Assembly: GCA_044507695.1 (NCBI GenBank)
Contig: JBIQJD010000023.1
Span: forward strand, 1-35,971
Origin: JBIQJD01 sp044507695
GTDB taxonomy: Bacteria > Bacteroidota > Ignavibacteria > Ignavibacteriales > Ignavibacteriaceae
Direction: 5' to 3'
DNA length: 35,971 bases
Shown here piece after piece: positions 21,656 through 30,384 of the stretch. Under the pieces are notes generated by a model. The model saw only the letters and a list, made by a program, of their open reading frames with translations. It made no database searches and had not been told where the DNA came from. A program made the translations under genes and the position numbers. Position 1 is the stretch's first letter. Every line of letters begins with the position of its first letter.

Positions 21656-23781
21656 TTTTGAGCAAGCGGAATAGTGAATGAAAAATCGGAGCCTTTCCCG
21701 ATTTCACTTTTAACGGTAATATTTCCGCCATTTTTTTCAACAAGCTCTTTGCAGAGTTCAAGTCCTAAACCGGTTCCTTTTTCCTGTGCTGTTCCAATTG
21801 TGGTGAAGTGAACATTCTTATCAAAAAGTTTGGGCAGATTTTCTTCACTGATACCCGCTCCTGAATCAATAACTGAAACAACCGCCATTGAATCAACAGT
21901 TTTTATTTTAACAAGAATATTTTCATCATCATTTGAAAATTTGATTGCATTGCTCAGCAGATTATGAACTACTGAAGTAAACATCTGCTTATCTGCATGG
22001 ATTGTAATATCTTTTTCCGCATTAATGCTTATCATAATTTTTTTGCGGTTAGCATTGTGAAGCGAAAGCCGTATTATTTTATTTACTACAGGCTCCGCTA
22101 AAAAATTCTCGGGTTCATATTTAATTCTTCCCAATTGAATACGTGACCATTCAAGCAGGTTATCAATTAAATCAAGAGTTTGATGAGCAGTGATGTTCAC
22201 GTCTTTTGAGTATTCAATTATTTCGTTTTTGTTTAGTTCTTCAATATTTTCAGAAAGAAGCTCCGAGTAACCTATAAGCGCCTGAAACGGGCTTCTCAAA
22301 TCATGGGAAATTATTGAAAGCAGCTTATCCTTATTTGCATTCAGGTTTTTTAATTCTTCTTTCTGCTTATTTATTTCATCAATCTTTTCATTAAGAAGCA
22401 GATTATGTTTGTTCTTTAATCTGTAACGATTGAAAAACAACGCGGCAATTACAACCAAAATAATTATTCCGCCGATTAATGATTTGCTGATGAATTCCTG
22501 TCTTGCAGATTTAAGTTCATTCAAATGTTTATCACGCTGAAGCTGTACAATCTCTTTATCCTTTCTCTCCATTTCATACTTTGCCTGAAGCTCCGCCATT
22601 TGAGAGGCAAATGTTTCATTAAAGATAGAATCTCCCAGTTCAGAATAATTTAAATGAAGTTCATATGCTTTCCTGTAATTTCCCATTGAAGCATGAATCT
22701 GTGATTTCAGAAAATAAACATCGTGAAGAAGCTTTGCGTTGAAATTCTCCGTGTATTTTTCTGCTTCATTCAGATTTTCAAGTGCCTTCGCTAATCTCTT
22801 TGCTTTAATATCATTCTTACTAAGATTGATTAACGAGGTAACAATTCCCTCCGTATTTCCGATTTCAAGCTGCATTTTATGTGCACGAGAGAGATAATCA
22901 GAAGCAGTATCTAGATTATTTAATTCAGAATAAAGATTGCCAATATTACCGAGAGAAGTAGCTATTCCGTATTGATCATTTATTTCTTCTTTTATCTCTA
23001 AAGATTTTTTATGATACTCCAGTGCTTTTGTGTATTCCTTCTTATCATTAAAAATATTTCCAATATTGTTGTAAGCTGTAGCTTTCAGAAACTGATCATG
23101 GGAAAGTGAAACATCCAGCGCTTTGAAATAATACTCAAGTGCTTTGTTGTAATCCGGCATATCATTATAAACTGCTCCAATATTAATATATGCTTTGGAT
23201 AATCCGGATCTGTCCTTCAGTTCCTCACTTACTTTTACTGATTGGAAATAATACTGAAGACTTTTTTCATATTCTCCCATATTGCTGTAAATAATTCCGA
23301 GATTATTCAGGTAACTGATTATTCCTTTTTTATTTCCAATCTGTTCACCAATCTCAAGCGCTTTTTTATAATAGAACAAAGCACTGTCAATCATTCCCGT
23401 AAAATAAAAATATGAGCCAAGGCTGTTGTAAGATTGTCCAATTTCAAGTTCATCTTCAGACAGTAAAGAAATTGATAAACTCTTCCGGAAGTATTCGTTC
23501 GCTTTTTTATAATCGCCCATGTGGGTGTAAGCAATTCCAATATTTCTAAGAGCAAGTGCCTGATTTTTTAAATCTTCATCACGCAGGGCTAATTGAAGTG
23601 CTTCATTTCCGTAGGTAATACTTTTTTGCGGATCGTTTGTCCAGTAGGCGGAACTAAGCTGGTTGAGAATCGCGATTTTATCCTTGCCTGAAGAAGAGCT
23701 TAGTGCTTCTTTAAGACTATCGGTTCTGCTTTGACCAAAAAGAGAAATCGATATGAGAACAAACAGTAATAAGTATTTCAT
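21652..23781 (-). CDS. TPR-repeat sensor histidine kinase
   Basis: A 709-residue membrane kinase. A signal peptide (about 1-16) is followed by roughly eight to nine tetratricopeptide repeats (about 40-390), seen as repeated LGxxYxxxGxYxKALxYYxKAL units. A charged helix comes next (ERKDKEIVQLQRDKHLNELK), then one membrane helix (about 434-450), a coiled coil (about 455-487), a HisKA domain with phosphoacceptor H493 in SHDLRSPFQ, and a HATPase_c domain with N-box HNLLSNAIKF (N607, N611), G1 DSGAGI (D639) and G2 GTGLGL (669-674). The TPR part is presumably periplasmic, a layout common in Bacteroidota kinases. No receiver domain is fused and no response regulator is adjacent, so its partner is unknown. 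The signal could be a protein or peptide bound by the TPRs. Confidence 0.93.
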   Translation of the reverse strand: MKYLLLFVLISISLFGQSRTDSLKEALSSSSGKDKIAILNQLSSAYWTNDPQKSITYGNEALQLALRDEDLKNQALALRNIGIAYTHMGDYKKANEYFRKSLSISLLSEDELEIGQSYNSLGSYFYFTGMIDSALFYYKKALEIGEQIGNKKGIISYLNNLGIIYSNMGEYEKSLQYYFQSVKVSEELKDRSGLSKAYINIGAVYNDMPDYNKALEYYFKALDVSLSHDQFLKATAYNNIGNIFNDKKEYTKALEYHKKSLEIKEEINDQYGIATSLGNIGNLYSELNNLDTASDYLSRAHKMQLEIGNTEGIVTSLINLSKNDIKAKRLAKALENLNEAEKYTENFNAKLLHDVYFLKSQIHASMGNYRKAYELHLNYSELGDSIFNETFASQMAELQAKYEMERKDKEIVQLQRDKHLNELKSARQEFISKSLIGGIIILVVIAALFFNRYRLKNKHNLLLNEKIDEINKQKEELKNLNANKDKLLSIISHDLRSPFQALIGYSELLSENIEELNKNEIIEYSKDVNITAHQTLDLIDNLLEWSRIQLGRIKYEPENFLAEPVVNKIIRLSLHNANRKKIMISINAEKDITIHADKQMFTSVVHNLLSNAIKFSNDDENILVKIKTVDSMAVVSVIDSGAGISEENLPKLFDKNVHFTTIGTAQEKGTGLGLELCKELVEKNGGNITVKSEIGKGSDFSFTIPLAQN

Positions 23782-24109
23782 TTCTGCAAACTGATATTTA
23801 AAAGCCGGAAATCTCGAACAATGTTCAGCTTTAGTTCAGTAGTGAGTTAATTGATACTGCTTAAAATAAGGTAAAATAATTTTGTTAAAAATAAAATCTC
23901 AAAAATAATTTATAAGATTTAAATAATTCCAGTGTTCATCTGCCAATTCTTATCGCTTTTGAGAAATTTGAGAGTAATTCATTTAAGAAATGAAAATCGC
24001 GGCGAGAAAAGAGCATCAATTACATTGATAAACAAATAAAAATCAAATTTATACCCGGCACGGTTTATGGCTGTGCATTTAGCATCAAAACAATTTTTAG
24101 AGCAGAGAA
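23782..24109. other. Divergent intergenic region, no gene seen
   Basis: This 328-base A/T-rich gap separates the histidine kinase from the first kor operon. I find no ORF, tRNA or convincing hairpin. TTGATA near 24029 with a TTTATA 17 bases later is a weak promoter candidate for korA. No strong TAnnTTTG box is visible for either gene. Confidence 0.5.
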
Positions 24110-25963
24110 ATGATAAAAGAAAAAGAAGTTCAGAGTCTTTCTGAAGTTACTGTTAGATTTGCAGGGGATTCGGGAGACGGGATGCAATTAACCGGAAGCC
24201 AGTTCAGCGATACAACAGCCGTGCTGGGAAATGATTTGAGCACACTTCCTGATTATCCCGCAGAAATCCGCGCTCCTTCCGGAACAGTTTACGGAGTAAG
24301 CGGATTTCAATTACATTTCGGAAGCAGCGATGTTCATACACCGGGAGACAGGCCTGATGTTTTGGTTGCAATGAATCCTGCTGCAATTAAGAAAAATCTG
24401 CCTGAACTTAAACGAGGCGGAATGATAATAGTAAATACTGATTCTTTTGATTCTAAAAACTTAAAACTTGCCGGCTATGAAAATAATCCGCTGGAAGATG
24501 GTTCACTTGAAGGTTATGAAGTTTACCAGGTTCCGATTTCACATTTAACAACCGAAGCGCTGAAAGATACCGGTTTATCAAATAAAGAAATTTCACGGTG
24601 CAAAAACTTTTTTGCTCTTGGTCTGATGTACTGGCTGTTTAACCGTCCGCTTAATCAAACTGAAAACTGGCTGCAGAAAAAATTCAAAGATAAACCTGAG
24701 TTTATTGAAGCCAATGAGAAAGCTATGAAAGCCGGATACAATTTTGGAGAGATGACAGAAGTCTTCACAACCAGATATCATGTTGAACCTGCAAAGCTTC
24801 CGGCAGGAACTTACAGAAGTATTTCAGGTAATGAAGCAACAGCTCTTGGTTTGTTGAGTGCATCAGTAAAATCAAAACTTCCATTGTTTTTAGGATCTTA
24901 CCCAATCACCCCTGCTACGGAAATTCTTCAATATCTGAGCAGCTATAAAAACTTCGGAGTAAAAACATTTCAGGCAGAGGATGAAATTGCCGGAATTACT
25001 TCTGCAATTGGTGCTGCTTTTGCCGGCAGTCTTGCAGTTACAACTACAAGCGGTCCGGGATTAGCACTTAAAACCGAAGCCATGGGTTTAGCAATTATGA
25101 CCGAACTTCCTTTGGTCATAATAAATGTACAAAGAGGCGGGCCAAGCACCGGGCTTCCTACCAAAACTGAACAGGCAGATCTTTTGCAGGCAATTCATGG
25201 AAGAAATGGTGAAGCTCCTTTGCCTGTGCTGGCTGCATCAACACCGAGTGATTGTTTTACAATGGCAATTGAAGCATGCCGTATTGCTTTGAAATATATG
25301 ACTCCGGTTCTTCTGTTAACTGATGGTTATCTTGCCAATGGTTCAGAGCCATGGAGAATTCCACATGCTAATGAATTGCCTGAAATTGGAACCAGCTATT
25401 GGACTGATAAAGAAACTTTCAAACCATATTTGCGTGATGAAAATCTGTCACGTCCGTGGGCAATTCCCGGAACTCCCGGACTTGAGCACCGGATTGGCGG
25501 ACTTGAAAAAGCTAATATTACAGGTACAGTAAGTTATGATCCGGAGAATCATCATCTTATGATTAAACTAAGAGATAAGAAAATAAGGAACATTGTTAAT
25601 GATATTCCTGAACTTGAAGTTGAGGGTGATGATGAAGGTGAATTGCTTGTGCTTGGATGGGGAGGAACATACGGATCAATAAAAGAAGCAGTGATAAAGG
25701 TTAGAAACCGGGGTTATAAAGTCTCACAGGCGCATGTAAAATATATCAATCCATTTCCCAAAAATATGGGAACAGTTCTGCAAAAATTTACAAAGGTGCT
25801 TATTCCGGAAATTAACCTGGGCCAGCTTGCAAAAATAATTAGAAGTGAATTTCTGATTCCGGTAAATCAATTAAATATTGTTCGTGGGTTACCATTTAGA
25901 GTAACAGATATTGAAACAAAAATTATCGAACTGCTCGGAGGAAATAATAATGGCAGAAAATAA
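24110..25963 (+). CDS. korA: 2-oxoacid (likely 2-oxoglutarate):ferredoxin oxidoreductase alpha subunit, copy 1
   Basis: The gamma-alpha fused subunit of a two-subunit 2-oxoacid:ferredoxin oxidoreductase, which reversibly converts 2-oxoglutarate plus CoA to succinyl-CoA, CO2 and reduced ferredoxin. The N-terminal gamma domain (about 12-195) opens with VTVRFAGDSGDGMQLTGSQF. The pyrimidine-binding alpha domain (about 240-430) has LGSYPITPATE (YPITP 264-268), FQAEDEIAG with the TPP-activating Glu (E290) and TTTSGPG. A transketolase-C-like domain (about 505-615) has GWGGTYGSI and NPFPKN. Length 617 is normal. The start follows the family N-terminus; only a weak AGAG lies upstream. The beta gene begins inside its last codons. 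Substrate assignment to 2-oxoglutarate rests on family resemblance; other 2-oxoacids remain possible. A close paralogue lies at 27345-29192. Confidence 0.93.
   Translation: MIKEKEVQSLSEVTVRFAGDSGDGMQLTGSQFSDTTAVLGNDLSTLPDYPAEIRAPSGTVYGVSGFQLHFGSSDVHTPGDRPDVLVAMNPAAIKKNLPELKRGGMIIVNTDSFDSKNLKLAGYENNPLEDGSLEGYEVYQVPISHLTTEALKDTGLSNKEISRCKNFFALGLMYWLFNRPLNQTENWLQKKFKDKPEFIEANEKAMKAGYNFGEMTEVFTTRYHVEPAKLPAGTYRSISGNEATALGLLSASVKSKLPLFLGSYPITPATEILQYLSSYKNFGVKTFQAEDEIAGITSAIGAAFAGSLAVTTTSGPGLALKTEAMGLAIMTELPLVIINVQRGGPSTGLPTKTEQADLLQAIHGRNGEAPLPVLAASTPSDCFTMAIEACRIALKYMTPVLLLTDGYLANGSEPWRIPHANELPEIGTSYWTDKETFKPYLRDENLSRPWAIPGTPGLEHRIGGLEKANITGTVSYDPENHHLMIKLRDKKIRNIVNDIPELEVEGDDEGELLVLGWGGTYGSIKEAVIKVRNRGYKVSQAHVKYINPFPKNMGTVLQKFTKVLIPEINLGQLAKIIRSEFLIPVNQLNIVRGLPFRVTDIETKIIELLGGNNNGRK
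25937..25941 (+). promoter_or_regulatory. Strong ribosome binding site of korB copy 1
   Basis: GGAGG, eight bases before the ATG at 25950 and within the end of korA. It selects this start over an ATG at 25911 and implies translational coupling. Confidence 0.75.
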
Positions 25964-27005
25964 AATTCAAGAGCAAGAACAAACAACAAAAAGTGTAAGG
26001 TTTACGCCAAAAGATTTTGCATCAGATCAGGATGTAAGATGGTGCCCCGGCTGCGGTGATTATTCAATTCTTGCACAGGTGCAAAGAACTTTTCCTGAGA
26101 TAGTTGGCGAACAAAAAGAAAATATTGTTTGGGTTTCGGGTATCGGTTGTTCCTCCCGTTTCCCTTATTACATGAACACGTACGGATTTCATGGAATTCA
26201 CGGAAGAGCTCCGGCAATTGCAACCGGTGTAAAGGTTGCACGTCCAGATTTATCCGTTTGGATTGCAACTGGCGATGGTGATTTATTAAGTATTGGCGGT
26301 AATCATTTTATTCATGCTTGCAGAAAAAATATTGATTTTAAAATTCTTCTTTTCAATAACAGAATTTATGGCTTAACCAAAGGGCAGTATTCTCCAACTT
26401 CTGAACAGGGAAAGAAAACAAAAACATCTCCGTTTGGCAGTGTTGATTATCCTTTCAATCCGCTTTCAATTGCACTGGGAGCTGAAGCAACATTTGTTGC
26501 ACGTACATTAGATAGGGATCCGAAACACATGCAGGCAATCATAAAGCGGGCAGCAGAACATAAGGGAACAGCATTCATAGAAATATTTCAGAATTGTGTA
26601 ATCTTTAATGATGGCGCGTTTGATTCTCTTACTGATAAATCCACAAAAGAAGATAACACAATTTATCTTGAACATAAGAAACCGATGGTGTTTGGTAAGT
26701 ATAAAGATAAAGGAATAAAACTGGATGGAACTACTCCAAAAGTAATTAATATTTCAGAAGGAAATAACAGTATAAATGATTGCTGGGTTCATGATGAATT
26801 TGATAAATCTTTCGTTCGTGCAACTATACTTGCTCATTTAAATGATGAAGAAGGATTTCCTGTACCGGTTGGAATTATCCGCCAGATAGACAAACCAACT
26901 TATGATGAAGGAATTGAAGCACAGATTAAAAATGTAAAATCAAAATTAGGTGAAGGTGATCTTGAAAAAGTATTATTCAGCGGAAACACGTGGAATGTGA
27001 ATTAG
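25950..27005 (+). CDS. korB: 2-oxoacid (likely 2-oxoglutarate):ferredoxin oxidoreductase beta subunit, copy 1
   Basis: The TPP- and iron-sulfur-binding subunit that completes the enzyme with the alpha gene. From the ATG at 25950 it has 351 residues. Cluster ligands are C32 and C35 (RWCPGCGDY), C67 (SGIGCSSRFPYY) and C216 (IFQNCVIFN), enough for the single [4Fe-4S] cluster expected. The TPP motif runs from GDGDLLSIGGNHFIHACRK to the NNRIYGLTKGQYSPTSE segment. There is no fused ferredoxin domain and no delta subunit gene nearby, so a separate ferredoxin must be the partner. The reading frame overlaps the end of korA by 14 bases and has a GGAGG site inside korA. A hairpin terminator follows at 27033, so this pair forms its own operon. 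Confidence 0.95.
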   Translation: MAENKIQEQEQTTKSVRFTPKDFASDQDVRWCPGCGDYSILAQVQRTFPEIVGEQKENIVWVSGIGCSSRFPYYMNTYGFHGIHGRAPAIATGVKVARPDLSVWIATGDGDLLSIGGNHFIHACRKNIDFKILLFNNRIYGLTKGQYSPTSEQGKKTKTSPFGSVDYPFNPLSIALGAEATFVARTLDRDPKHMQAIIKRAAEHKGTAFIEIFQNCVIFNDGAFDSLTDKSTKEDNTIYLEHKKPMVFGKYKDKGIKLDGTTPKVINISEGNNSINDCWVHDEFDKSFVRATILAHLNDEEGFPVPVGIIRQIDKPTYDEGIEAQIKNVKSKLGEGDLEKVLFSGNTWNVN

Positions 27006-27032
27006 TGTTCTCTTACCTCTAAAAATACGCAT

Positions 27033-27058
27033 ACGGCATTCTCAATGAATGCCGTTTT
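27033..27058 (+). terminator. Rho-independent terminator after the first kor pair
   Basis: ACGGCATTC (27033-27041), five-base loop, GAATGCCGT (27047-27055) running into TTTT. A perfect 9-bp stem lies 28 bases after the korB stop. Confidence 0.8.
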
Positions 27059-27344
27059 CATTTTAAATTAAAAAAAGCTAAAATTCATTCCGAAGAAACT
27101 GCATATTCCTGCTTTTTGCATTTGACAATAGTATATAGCTTCTTTAAGTTAATCTCAGTTAAAAAACTCGAACCATAAAAAAAATATTTATCAGGTTATT
27201 TTAAAGTGTTCACACACTTTTACTCTTCCGGATCAACTTTCAATTATACATTTGTGTTGCAGGGGAATTGTTTTTACTCAGCACATCAAAATGAAACTAA
27301 TCTTATTAATTATTGTCAAAGTATATTAAATCAAAAAAATTATT
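27059..27344. other. Intergenic leader between the kor operons
   Basis: This gap of about 285 bases lies between the terminator and the second korA. No ORF is seen. TACATTTG at 27247-27254 matches the TAnnTTTG -7 box and could start a leader of about 85 bases, but I see no matching -33 TTG. TTGACA at 27122-27127 has no good -10. Confidence 0.4.
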
Positions 27345-29192
27345 ATGGAAAACAATAAAGTAGAAAAAAGTGTTTTAAACCTTACCGATGTTACTGTAAG
27401 ATTTGCCGGAGATTCCGGAGATGGAATGCAGCTAACCGGTACTCAATTCACAAATACAACAGCACTTGTGGGAAATGATTTAAGCACGCTTCCTGATTTT
27501 CCCGCAGAAATACGCGCACCCGCAGGAACAACATACGGAGTAAGCGGATTCCAGCTTCACTTCAGCAGTTCTGATATTCATACTCCCGGTGATTCACCAG
27601 ATATACTTGTAGCAATGAATCCCGCTGCATTAAAAATTAATTTGCGTGATTTAAAACCCGGCGGTACAATCATAGTAAATATTAATTCATTTGATTCTAA
27701 AAATTTCAGGCTTGCTGATTATGATTCCAATCCTCTTGAAGATGGGTCTTTGCAAGGATACAACGTAGTTCAGGTTCCTCTAAGTCAGCTTACAAAAACT
27801 GCACTGGAAAACAGCGGCTTAAGTGCAAAAGAAATTGAACGCTGTAAAAACTTTTTTGCGTTGGGGATGATGTACTGGCTGTACAGCCGTCCGATTGAAC
27901 CAACATTAAAATGGATTCAAACCAAATTTAAAAACTCTCCTCAGATTGCAGCAGCAAATGAAACTGCACTTAAGGCAGGTTATTATTTCGGAGAGAATAC
28001 TGAATTATTTACAACACGCTATAATGTTGAACCAGCTAAACTTGAAAAAGGAACTTACAGGAATATCTCCGGCAATGAAGCATTAGCTACCGGGTTTATT
28101 ACTGCATCAGTAAAATCGGGGCTGCCGCTATTTCTTGGCTCTTACCCAATAACACCTGCATCTGATATTCTGCATGAATTAAGCAGGCATAAAAATTTTG
28201 GAGTAAGAACTTTTCAGGCAGAAGATGAAATTGCTGCAATTGCAGCAGCGGTTGGTGCTGCTTTTTCAGGTACGCTTGCAATTACAACTACAAGCGGACC
28301 TGGTGTTGCGTTAAAGACCGAATCAATCGGACTTGCAGTAATGACAGAACTTCCCATTGTAATAATTAATGTTCAGCGGGGCGGACCAAGTACAGGTTTG
28401 CCAACAAAAACAGAACAATCAGATTTACTCCAGGCAATGTTTGGAAGAAATGGAGAAGCTCCGGTTGTTGTGCTTGCACCTGCAACTCCTGCTGATTGTT
28501 TTAATATTGCTCTGGAAGCTTCACGCATTGCAGTAAAATATATGGTTCCGGTTATGGTTTTATCTGATGGTTATCTTGCGAACGGATCTGAACCATGGAA
28601 AATTCCTGACCCGTATTTAATTCCTGAAATTGAAGTTAAATTCAGAAAAGAAGCTGAAGGTTTTCAGCCTTATTTGAGAGATGAAAATCTATCACGCCCG
28701 TGGGCAATTCCCGGAACACCGGGTTTAATGCACCGCATTGGAGGACTTGAGAAAGCAAACATCACAGGCAATGTAAGTTATGATCCTGAGAATCATGAAT
28801 TTATGGTAAGGCTTCGTTCGCAAAAAGTTAAGAATGTTGAGAATGATATTCCCGATCTAAAAGTTTCAGGAGATCAGGATGCAGATATTTTAGTTGTTGG
28901 ATGGGGAGGAACATCAGGCGCAATTACGGAAGCTGTGAACAGAGTAAGATCAAAAGGATGGAAAGCTGCGCAGGCACATTTCCGTTATTTAAATCCTTTT
29001 CCAAAAAATACAGGAGAAGTTCTTAAAAGATTTAAATACATCCTCTGTCCTGAATTGAATATGGGACAACTTTCAAAAATTTTAAGAAGTGATTTTCTTG
29101 TAAATGTTGAACCATTCAATAAAATACAGGGTTTACCTTTTAAATCATCTGAAATTGAAAAGAAGATTGAATCAATTTTAACAGCCAAATAA
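27345..29192 (+). CDS. korA: 2-oxoacid:ferredoxin oxidoreductase alpha subunit, copy 2
   Basis: A 615-residue gamma-alpha fused subunit, clearly paralogous to the protein at 24110-25963 along its whole length (for example VTVRFAGDSGDGMQLTGTQF, GNDLSTLPDFPAEIRAP, RCKNFFALGMMYWLY). Active-site elements are kept: LGSYPITPASD, FQAEDEIAAIAAAVGAAF, TTTSGPG, RGGPSTGLPTKTEQ. One difference lies beside the YPITP motif, where copy 1 has ATEIL and copy 2 has ASDIL, close to where the 2-oxoacid carboxylate binds in the superfamily. The copies may thus differ in substrate or in preferred direction, for example oxidative against reductive; this is inference. The ATG at 27345 (MENNKVEKS) follows an A-rich leader with no clear Shine-Dalgarno site. 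Its beta partner starts 53 bases after the stop. Confidence 0.93.
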   Translation: MENNKVEKSVLNLTDVTVRFAGDSGDGMQLTGTQFTNTTALVGNDLSTLPDFPAEIRAPAGTTYGVSGFQLHFSSSDIHTPGDSPDILVAMNPAALKINLRDLKPGGTIIVNINSFDSKNFRLADYDSNPLEDGSLQGYNVVQVPLSQLTKTALENSGLSAKEIERCKNFFALGMMYWLYSRPIEPTLKWIQTKFKNSPQIAAANETALKAGYYFGENTELFTTRYNVEPAKLEKGTYRNISGNEALATGFITASVKSGLPLFLGSYPITPASDILHELSRHKNFGVRTFQAEDEIAAIAAAVGAAFSGTLAITTTSGPGVALKTESIGLAVMTELPIVIINVQRGGPSTGLPTKTEQSDLLQAMFGRNGEAPVVVLAPATPADCFNIALEASRIAVKYMVPVMVLSDGYLANGSEPWKIPDPYLIPEIEVKFRKEAEGFQPYLRDENLSRPWAIPGTPGLMHRIGGLEKANITGNVSYDPENHEFMVRLRSQKVKNVENDIPDLKVSGDQDADILVVGWGGTSGAITEAVNRVRSKGWKAAQAHFRYLNPFPKNTGEVLKRFKYILCPELNMGQLSKILRSDFLVNVEPFNKIQGLPFKSSEIEKKIESILTAK

Positions 29193-29235
29193 TAACAGCA
29201 GTAATTTTATTCAGTGCATTTGTACTGAGTTAATT

Positions 29236-29239
29236 GGAG
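29236..29239 (+). promoter_or_regulatory. Ribosome binding site of korB copy 2
   Basis: GGAG six bases before the ATG at 29246. The in-frame TTG at 29234 overlaps this site and is therefore unlikely to be the start. Confidence 0.65.
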
Positions 29240-29245
29240 AAAACG

Positions 29246-30277
29246 ATGGAAGAAAATAAAACTTTAGAAAAAAAATATACAGCAAAAGATTTTAGTTCAT
29301 CACAGGATGTAAGATGGTGCCCGGGATGCGGTGATTATTCTATCCTTGCACAGATGCAAAGATCATCTCCGGAATTGGGAATTAATCTTGAAGATTTTGT
29401 TTGGGTTTCAGGAATTGGTTGTGCGGCAAGATTTCCGTACTACATGAACACATATGGATTTCATGGCATTCACGGCAGAGCACCTGCAATTGCAACCGGA
29501 GTAAAATTAAACAAACCTGATCTTTCTGTTTGGGTTGCAACAGGAGATGGTGATTTGCTCAGCATTGGCGGAAATCATTTTATTCATTCCTGCAGAAGAA
29601 ATATTGATATAAAAATAATTCTTTTTAACAATAGAATTTATGGATTAACAAAAGGGCAGTATTCTCCAACTTCAGAGAAAGGAAAGAAAACTAAGAGTAC
29701 TCCGTTTGGCAGTATCGATTTTCCTTTTAATCCGTTAACACTTGCTGTTGGAGCAGGTGCTACATTTATTGCCCGATCATTAGACCGCGATGCAAAACAT
29801 TTGCAGGCAATGATTAAAAGAGCTGCTGAACACAAAGGAACGGCATTCATTGAAGTATTCCAGAATTGCAACATATTTAATGATGGTGCTTTTGAACTTT
29901 TAACCGATAAAGAGACAAAAGCTGATCATGTTTTATTTCTTGAACATGGGAAACCAATGGTATTTGGAAAAAATCTTGATAAGGGAATAAAACTAAATGG
30001 AATCTCTCCGCAGGTGATTGATCTTTCTAACGGAAAATATTCACTAAATGATGTTTGGGTTCATGATGAATTTGATGCAAGCCAAACCCGTGCCCACATC
30101 ATATCTCAATTTGATGAACTGGATGGATTTCCAACTCCGGTTGGAGTATTGCGGCAGGAAAAGAAATCAACGTATGATGAAGATTTCCACAGGCAGATTG
30201 AAGGCGTTAAAAAATCACGCGGTGAAGGTGATTTGAGAAAACTTCTTTTCAGCGGCAATACATGGGAAGTTCAATAA
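29246..30277 (+). CDS. korB: 2-oxoacid:ferredoxin oxidoreductase beta subunit, copy 2
   Basis: A 343-residue beta subunit, full-length paralogue of the one at 25950-27005. Iron-sulfur ligands C25 and C28 (RWCPGCGDY), C59 (SGIGCAARFPYY) and the later Cys in VFQNCNIFNDGAF are present. So is the TPP motif beginning GDGDLLSIGGNHFIHSC and ending NNRIYGLTKGQ. In copy 1 the residues after the third ligand are SS; here they are AA. As in copy 1, no ferredoxin domain or delta subunit is linked. Unlike copy 1, where the genes overlap, here the alpha and beta genes are separated by 53 bases, so the two operons have drifted in their coupling. A terminator hairpin lies at 30340. Confidence 0.95.
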   Translation: MEENKTLEKKYTAKDFSSSQDVRWCPGCGDYSILAQMQRSSPELGINLEDFVWVSGIGCAARFPYYMNTYGFHGIHGRAPAIATGVKLNKPDLSVWVATGDGDLLSIGGNHFIHSCRRNIDIKIILFNNRIYGLTKGQYSPTSEKGKKTKSTPFGSIDFPFNPLTLAVGAGATFIARSLDRDAKHLQAMIKRAAEHKGTAFIEVFQNCNIFNDGAFELLTDKETKADHVLFLEHGKPMVFGKNLDKGIKLNGISPQVIDLSNGKYSLNDVWVHDEFDASQTRAHIISQFDELDGFPTPVGVLRQEKKSTYDEDFHRQIEGVKKSRGEGDLRKLLFSGNTWEVQ

Positions 30278-30339
30278 AATTCTGAACTTACAATTCATTG
30301 CAGTAAAAAATAATTTTCATATTTTTGTCTTATCATTCC

Positions 30340-30366
30340 GGGCTTGTTAAAAGCCCTTTCTTTTTT
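30340..30366 (+). terminator. Rho-independent terminator after the second kor pair
   Basis: GGGCTT (30340-30345), loop GTTAA, AAGCCC (30351-30356) followed by TTTCTTTTTT. A compact GC stem with a strong T run, 62 bases after the korB stop. Confidence 0.8.
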
Positions 30367-30384
30367 AATAATTAAAAAAATTTA

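Noticed and set aside
30298..30327. Promoter-like TTG-N19-TATTTTTG before nrnA
   Set aside because: A strong terminator (30340-30366) would follow a few bases after the start site, so the match is probably chance. Readthrough or attenuation could not be excluded.
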